From NCBI GenBank assembly GCA_050946255.1, contig JBMNUL010000041.1, positions 1-17,850 on the forward strand: 17,850 bases of DNA. The letters are read 5' to 3'. Every line of letters starts with the position of its first letter. Position 1 is the stretch's first letter. Below the pieces are notes generated by a model that was given only the letters and a program-made list of their open reading frames with translations, was not told the DNA's origin and searched no databases. Shown here piece by piece: positions 14,673 through 17,850 of this stretch. The translations under genes and the position numbers were made by a program. The DNA comes from JBMNUL01 sp050946255. Lineage in GTDB: Bacteria; Actinomycetota; Coriobacteriia; Coriobacteriales; CADBOM01.

Positions 14673-15608
14673 ATGTCGGAGCAACCCTTTGAGTCGATAC
14701 TCGACCCAATTTTTCGCAATTCGAAGGGGAAGGCCGTTGAGGCGCCAGCCCTCGGTGGCATGGTGGCCGACACCCATTGCCATCTCGAGATGCTCGGAAA
14801 CCCCGGGCTTGCCCTTGCCAGATGCTCGTACCACAACGTCATGCTCATCGTGACCGTCGTGGATGTTTGCGAGTCCCCGGCCGTCACCTATGACAATCTG
14901 GCAGATTGGGAGGCCGAGGCGTCTGGAATCCTAGATGACTGGGGTGCTCCCACATTGCTTCCCCTGGTGAAGGTTGTAGCCGGCTGCCATCCTCAGAACG
15001 CAGATTCCTACGACTCCAACCTCGAGTCTGTGATCATGAGGTGCATGAGCCATCCACTCACGGTTGCAGTGGGCGAAATCGGCCTGGACTACTTCTATGA
15101 GGGAGCCGCGCACTCTGTTCAGCGTGACGTGTTCAAGAGGCAAATCGAGCTCGCGCACAAGGTAGAGAAGCCCATTGTCATGCATGTCCGCGATAGCGCT
15201 GGCAAGACCGATGCCCACGAAGATGCGTTGGATATTCTGGAGGAGGAGGGGTATCCGGAAGCGGGGGCCCTCCTGCATTGCTTCACCTCTGCACCAGATG
15301 TGATGCAGCCATTTCTCGACAATGGATGATATGTGGCTTTCGGCGGGGCCATGACCTTCAACAACGGAGATGCCATAAGGGAGTCTGCCAAATTGGCACC
15401 GGCAGATCGCATCCTCACAGAGACCGACAGCCCGTACATGGCCCCTGTTCCACTTCGCGGGACCACCTGCTCTCCGGAATACACGGTCTTCACCGCCCAG
15501 AGGCTGCTTGAGGTCAGGGGATTGACCGGAGATGACAAGTCAGCGTTTCTCGGCACGATCTTCGACAACGCGATGAAGTTCTACAACATCGGCAAGGAGA
15601 TGTCCTAG
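14673..15608 (+). pseudogene. tatD: TatD family metal-dependent hydrolase, interrupted by in-frame TGA
   Basis: TatD proteins are metal-dependent phosphoesterases (DNase/exonuclease-like). The full frame is 312 codons with a single TGA at codon 219 (15327-15329); both sides stay in one frame. Before the stop lie the metal ligands DTHCHLE (33-39), GEIGLDY with E135, H171 in IVMHVRD, and H202 in LHCF. After it come YVAFGGAMTF, the last catalytic aspartate D252 in LTETDSPYMAP, and the usual RG and ENA-like tail. The TGA replaces one variable residue in the normal G-x-Y-V/I-S-F-G-G stretch. The first half alone (218 residues) should be inactive. A GTG at 15333 could restart translation but has only a poor ribosome binding site. 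The start ATG 14673 has AAGGA 7 nt upstream. Nothing else is damaged, so this is a recent nonsense mutation, a sequencing error or recoding. Confidence 0.85.
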
Positions 15609-15622
15609 GCGGCAATTTACAC

Positions 15623-15644
15623 GATGGCGCGGCGCCCGCCCATC
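15623..15644 (+). terminator. GC-rich hairpin after tatD
   Basis: GATGG (15623-15627) pairs with CCATC (15640-15644), and GCGG (15629-15632) with CCGC (15636-15639) around a 3-nt loop. One C is bulged, giving about 9 base pairs. It lies 14 nt after the tatD stop. There is no T-run behind it, so termination is uncertain. Confidence 0.35.
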
Positions 15645-15753
15645 TTCGAGCTTCATATGTGGAAGGGTCTTGAGGTTTGCATCTGTTGTATGATGGTCGA
15701 GAAATGTTGTCCTAGCCGGATATCCCGGCGATTTTCTGGAGGGTGGAGCTGCT

Positions 15754-16815
15754 TTGCTGGATGACGATGAGCTGAACAACCAGGGCACTGAGGAAAATTC
15801 GGGTTCTGCATCTGACGGGAAAGGGCCCGCTGCGTCCGATTCCGAGAAGTCGGATGAAAAACCATCCGTCGTGCCATTCAAGTACACGGAGTCTGGTGGA
15901 GAGGGAGCCGACCGCACTGGTATCGTCCAAAAGGGGACGGAAAAGGTGGATTCCAGGGTCAAGGCCCGCGGCGCCGCGAAGAAGGACAATGACGGGAAGG
16001 TCGATTCGAGGCGCATACCCGTCCGCGAGGTCTTAGAGCCCCGAAAGCAGCCTAGCGAATCCGCACCGACGTTGCTCCTGATCAGCGGGTCTCCCAGAAA
16101 GCACACAAGCGTCTCGCTCATCGACCTGATCGAGTCTGGAGCTCAGGACGCAGGGGTGCGCACCCAGAGGTTCCTCCTCTGCGAGAAGAGGATCGACCCC
16201 TGCATTGGATGCAACGCCTGCACCAAGACGGGCTCGTGCGTGTTCGCCGGGAAGACAACGAGCGACCGCAAGGCATTCGCCGACGACTACCTCGAGCTGA
16301 TAGGCCTTCTTGACCGCACCGACGGCCTCGCAGTCGTGGCTCCGGTTTATTTCTCTGGTCCCACAGCCCAGCTTAAGGCGCTGTACGACAGGTTCCAGCC
16401 CTATTGGGCAAGGAAGTACGTCCTCGGCCAGCCCTTCCCAAAGAGAAGGCCGTCTCAGCTCTTCATAGTTGGAACCGGTGGAGACCCCCACGGGCATGAG
16501 CCAATTATCACGATATCGAGGAGCGCTCTCCAGATCGCCGGTTTCGAACTGGACAAGATCAACAACTTCGTGGGGTATCTCGCCCCCCAAGATTCCCCCA
16601 AGCCTCTTACGGAAGAGGAAATGGCGGAGATGAGCCACCATGACATCGCAGTCCGCAAGGCTGCAGTGGAAAAGCAGGAGGAGTTCCGCACCCGTGCCGT
16701 GGAGGCAGGCAGGGCATTCGGCCGACTTCTCTTGATGGGGGCTCTCGACACATCTGCCGGTTCAAAGGATGAAAACGAGACGTCGGGAACCAGCCACGCC
16801 GACAATCCGAGGTAA
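15754..16815 (+). CDS. Iron-sulfur flavoprotein / NAD(P)H-dependent FMN reductase family
   Basis: A 353-residue protein with a flavodoxin-like domain from about residue 104. It starts TLLLISGSPRKHTSVSLIDL, whose SGSPR loop is the FMN-phosphate site. It contains CIGCNACTKTGSC, giving C150, C153, C156 and C162 with spacing C-x2-C-x2-C-x5-C. This matches the compact 4Fe-4S motif of iron-sulfur flavoproteins. VVAPVYFSGPTAQLKALYDRF (194-214) is the second flavin-binding region. The first about 100 residues are acidic, low-complexity and probably disordered, as is the last stretch. The TTG start is supported by GGTGGAG 5 nt upstream, and GGAGG lies further up. A later start cannot be excluded. The redox partner and physiological role are unknown. 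rsmA starts 6 nt downstream and is presumably co-transcribed. Confidence 0.85.
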   Translation: MLDDDELNNQGTEENSGSASDGKGPAASDSEKSDEKPSVVPFKYTESGGEGADRTGIVQKGTEKVDSRVKARGAAKKDNDGKVDSRRIPVREVLEPRKQPSESAPTLLLISGSPRKHTSVSLIDLIESGAQDAGVRTQRFLLCEKRIDPCIGCNACTKTGSCVFAGKTTSDRKAFADDYLELIGLLDRTDGLAVVAPVYFSGPTAQLKALYDRFQPYWARKYVLGQPFPKRRPSQLFIVGTGGDPHGHEPIITISRSALQIAGFELDKINNFVGYLAPQDSPKPLTEEEMAEMSHHDIAVRKAAVEKQEEFRTRAVEAGRAFGRLLLMGALDTSAGSKDENETSGTSHADNPR

Positions 16816-16821
16816 GCTGAA

Positions 16822-17754
16822 ATGCCCGGTCATTCTTTCCTGGCCTCGCCATCTGCCACGATCGACGTCCTGAAGGCCTGGGGTCTTCACACCAAGAAGT
16901 CGATGGGGCAGCATTTTCTCGTAGACGACAACGTGGTCGGAAACATCATCGACCTTGCGGGCCTGACTCCGGGCGAGACCGTCTTGGAGGTTGGTCCCGG
17001 TATCGGCACCCTCACGGTTGCCATGATGGAGGCCGGTTGCAACGTGGTTGCCGTGGAGTGCGATTCGGACCTCATCCCGGTTCTCGAGGACAATGCGAGG
17101 CTCGTCGGTGATGCTGACGGACATTCCCCGGGAAAGCTTCAGGTTATCGAGATGGACGCCATGGATTTGGACTCGACTGCCTTGAGCGGTGCAGTGCGAG
17201 AGCTCGGCGGAGCTCCGATGCCCAGGAAGTTCGTCGCAAACCTCCCGTATGCAGTGGCCGCGACTCTAGTGCTCAAGTACCTGCAGACCCTCGAAACGAT
17301 TGACGAGGTCTGCGTCATGGTGCAAGCCGAGGTGGCAGACCGCATGAGCGCCTCACCTGGGTCTGGCGATTACGGGGCCTATAGCGTGAAGTTGCAGCTG
17401 CTCGCGAATCCGGGGGACACATTCCCCGTGAAACGTTCCAGCTTCCTGCCACCTCCCCGCGTGGACTCCAAGGTCATAAAGCTTAATAGGGTAGAGGGGC
17501 CCGCTGGGATCGAGACGGTTGATTCCAAGGTAATGAACGCTGCCTGCCTGATGGCCGACGCCGCGTTCTTCCAGCGCAGGAAGACAGTGCGGAACTCGAT
17601 GCGGGCCTATATGTCCGCAAAGGAGATGGATCCGGAAATGGTCGATGGGATTCTCGAAGCATCTGGGATAGATCCCAAGTCCCGCGGGGAACAGCACCCT
17701 GTTGGGGATTTCATCTCAATTGGCAAGGCCTTTCTGGAATACATGGATGATTAA
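16822..17754 (+). CDS. rsmA: 16S rRNA dimethyladenosine transferase RsmA (KsgA)
   Basis: Dimethylates the two adjacent adenosines A1518 and A1519 near the 3' end of 16S rRNA, a late step of small-subunit assembly. The 310-residue protein has KSMGQHFLVDDNVV (26-39), the SAM-binding motif VLEVGPGIGTLT (54-65), the acidic VAVECDSDL (76-84), and NLPYAV (140-145) with the catalytic N-L-P-Y. Downstream are VMVQAEVADR, the YGAYSVKLQL segment, FLPPPRVDSKVI and the C-terminal FFQRRKTVRNSM. The GAGG ribosome binding site runs into the TAA stop of the flavoprotein gene, 9 nt before the ATG, so the two are translationally close. In Bacillus and many actinobacteria it follows metG-tatD, as here. Confidence 0.96.
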   Translation: MPGHSFLASPSATIDVLKAWGLHTKKSMGQHFLVDDNVVGNIIDLAGLTPGETVLEVGPGIGTLTVAMMEAGCNVVAVECDSDLIPVLEDNARLVGDADGHSPGKLQVIEMDAMDLDSTALSGAVRELGGAPMPRKFVANLPYAVAATLVLKYLQTLETIDEVCVMVQAEVADRMSASPGSGDYGAYSVKLQLLANPGDTFPVKRSSFLPPPRVDSKVIKLNRVEGPAGIETVDSKVMNAACLMADAAFFQRRKTVRNSMRAYMSAKEMDPEMVDGILEASGIDPKSRGEQHPVGDFISIGKAFLEYMDD

Positions 17755-17850
17755 CTTGCGAGAATTCTTGCGGGAACAGCCGCTACTCAGCTTGCTTGTC
17801 CATTTTGCAGAATGCACCGCAGAGCGTGGGTGCTCTCGATATCTTGTGAT
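17755..17850. other. Unassigned right edge
   Basis: The 96 nt after rsmA show a near-palindrome GCGAGAATTCTTGC at 17758-17771 but no T-rich terminator. The - strand is open from the right edge to a stop at 17783-17785 and could be the tail of a convergent gene. The + strand is also open through here. The piece is too short to choose. Confidence 0.2.

Noticed and set aside
15327..15371. Selenocysteine insertion at the tatD TGA
   Set aside because: A small TGGC/GCCA pairing lies just downstream, but the loop does not look like a bacterial SECIS, TatD catalysis does not use a cysteine at this place, and no selenoprotein context is visible. Not fully excluded without a selA/selB search.
14673..15608. 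TGA read as tryptophan (altered genetic code)
   Set aside because: TGA ends the ABC gene exactly one base before the glycosyltransferase start and ends the ACT gene with a family-typical C-terminus, and no other gene here has an internal TGA.
17783..17850. 3' end of a convergent gene on the - strand
   Set aside because: It has only about 22 open codons before the window edge and no recognisable motif, so it cannot be told from chance.

Overview
This 17.85 kb window looks like ordinary chromosome of a high-GC Gram-positive bacterium, most likely an actinobacterium of class Coriobacteriia. The reasons are the G/C-rich third codon positions, frequent Shine-Dalgarno-led TTG starts (tilS, ftsH, the flavoprotein gene), cell-wall-binding type 2 (CWB2) repeats, and gene order. 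Genus cannot be fixed by eye. Apart from the first gene, every gene is on the + strand. No rRNA, tRNA, CRISPR array, transposase or phage gene is visible.

Layout. Positions 1-900: a strong terminator, a short ACT-domain protein on the - strand, a divergent DUF951 protein, then the start of tilS. Positions 897-6531: tilS and hpt, which normally sit together in front of ftsH in Gram-positive bacteria, are separated by two genes. One encodes a polysaccharide-export type ABC ATPase fused to CWB2-like repeats, the other a family 2 glycosyltransferase. They have their own structured leader containing a tandem hairpin repeat. Positions 5992-10917: hpt, ftsH, folE and a folP-folK fusion in close succession (purine salvage, membrane proteolysis, folate synthesis). 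Positions 11049-12828: panB (pantothenate synthesis) overlapping rsmI (16S rRNA methylation). Positions 13031-17754: metG, tatD, an iron-sulfur flavoprotein and rsmA. This resembles the widespread metG-tatD-(rnmV)-rsmA locus, with the flavoprotein where rnmV is found in Bacillus.

How the genes work together. Most are housekeeping genes of translation (tilS, rsmI, metG, rsmA) and C1/cofactor metabolism (folE, folP-folK, panB). The least ordinary part is the ABC/glycosyltransferase pair. The ATPase carries a module known elsewhere as an anchor to an anionic cell-wall glycan, but here it sits on a protein with no signal peptide. It may be a cytoplasmic reader of the glycan the transporter exports. 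The second notable item is tatD, which carries one in-frame TGA before its last catalytic aspartate in an otherwise intact gene.

All calls come from reading the sequence and from motif memory. No database search or RNA folding was run.
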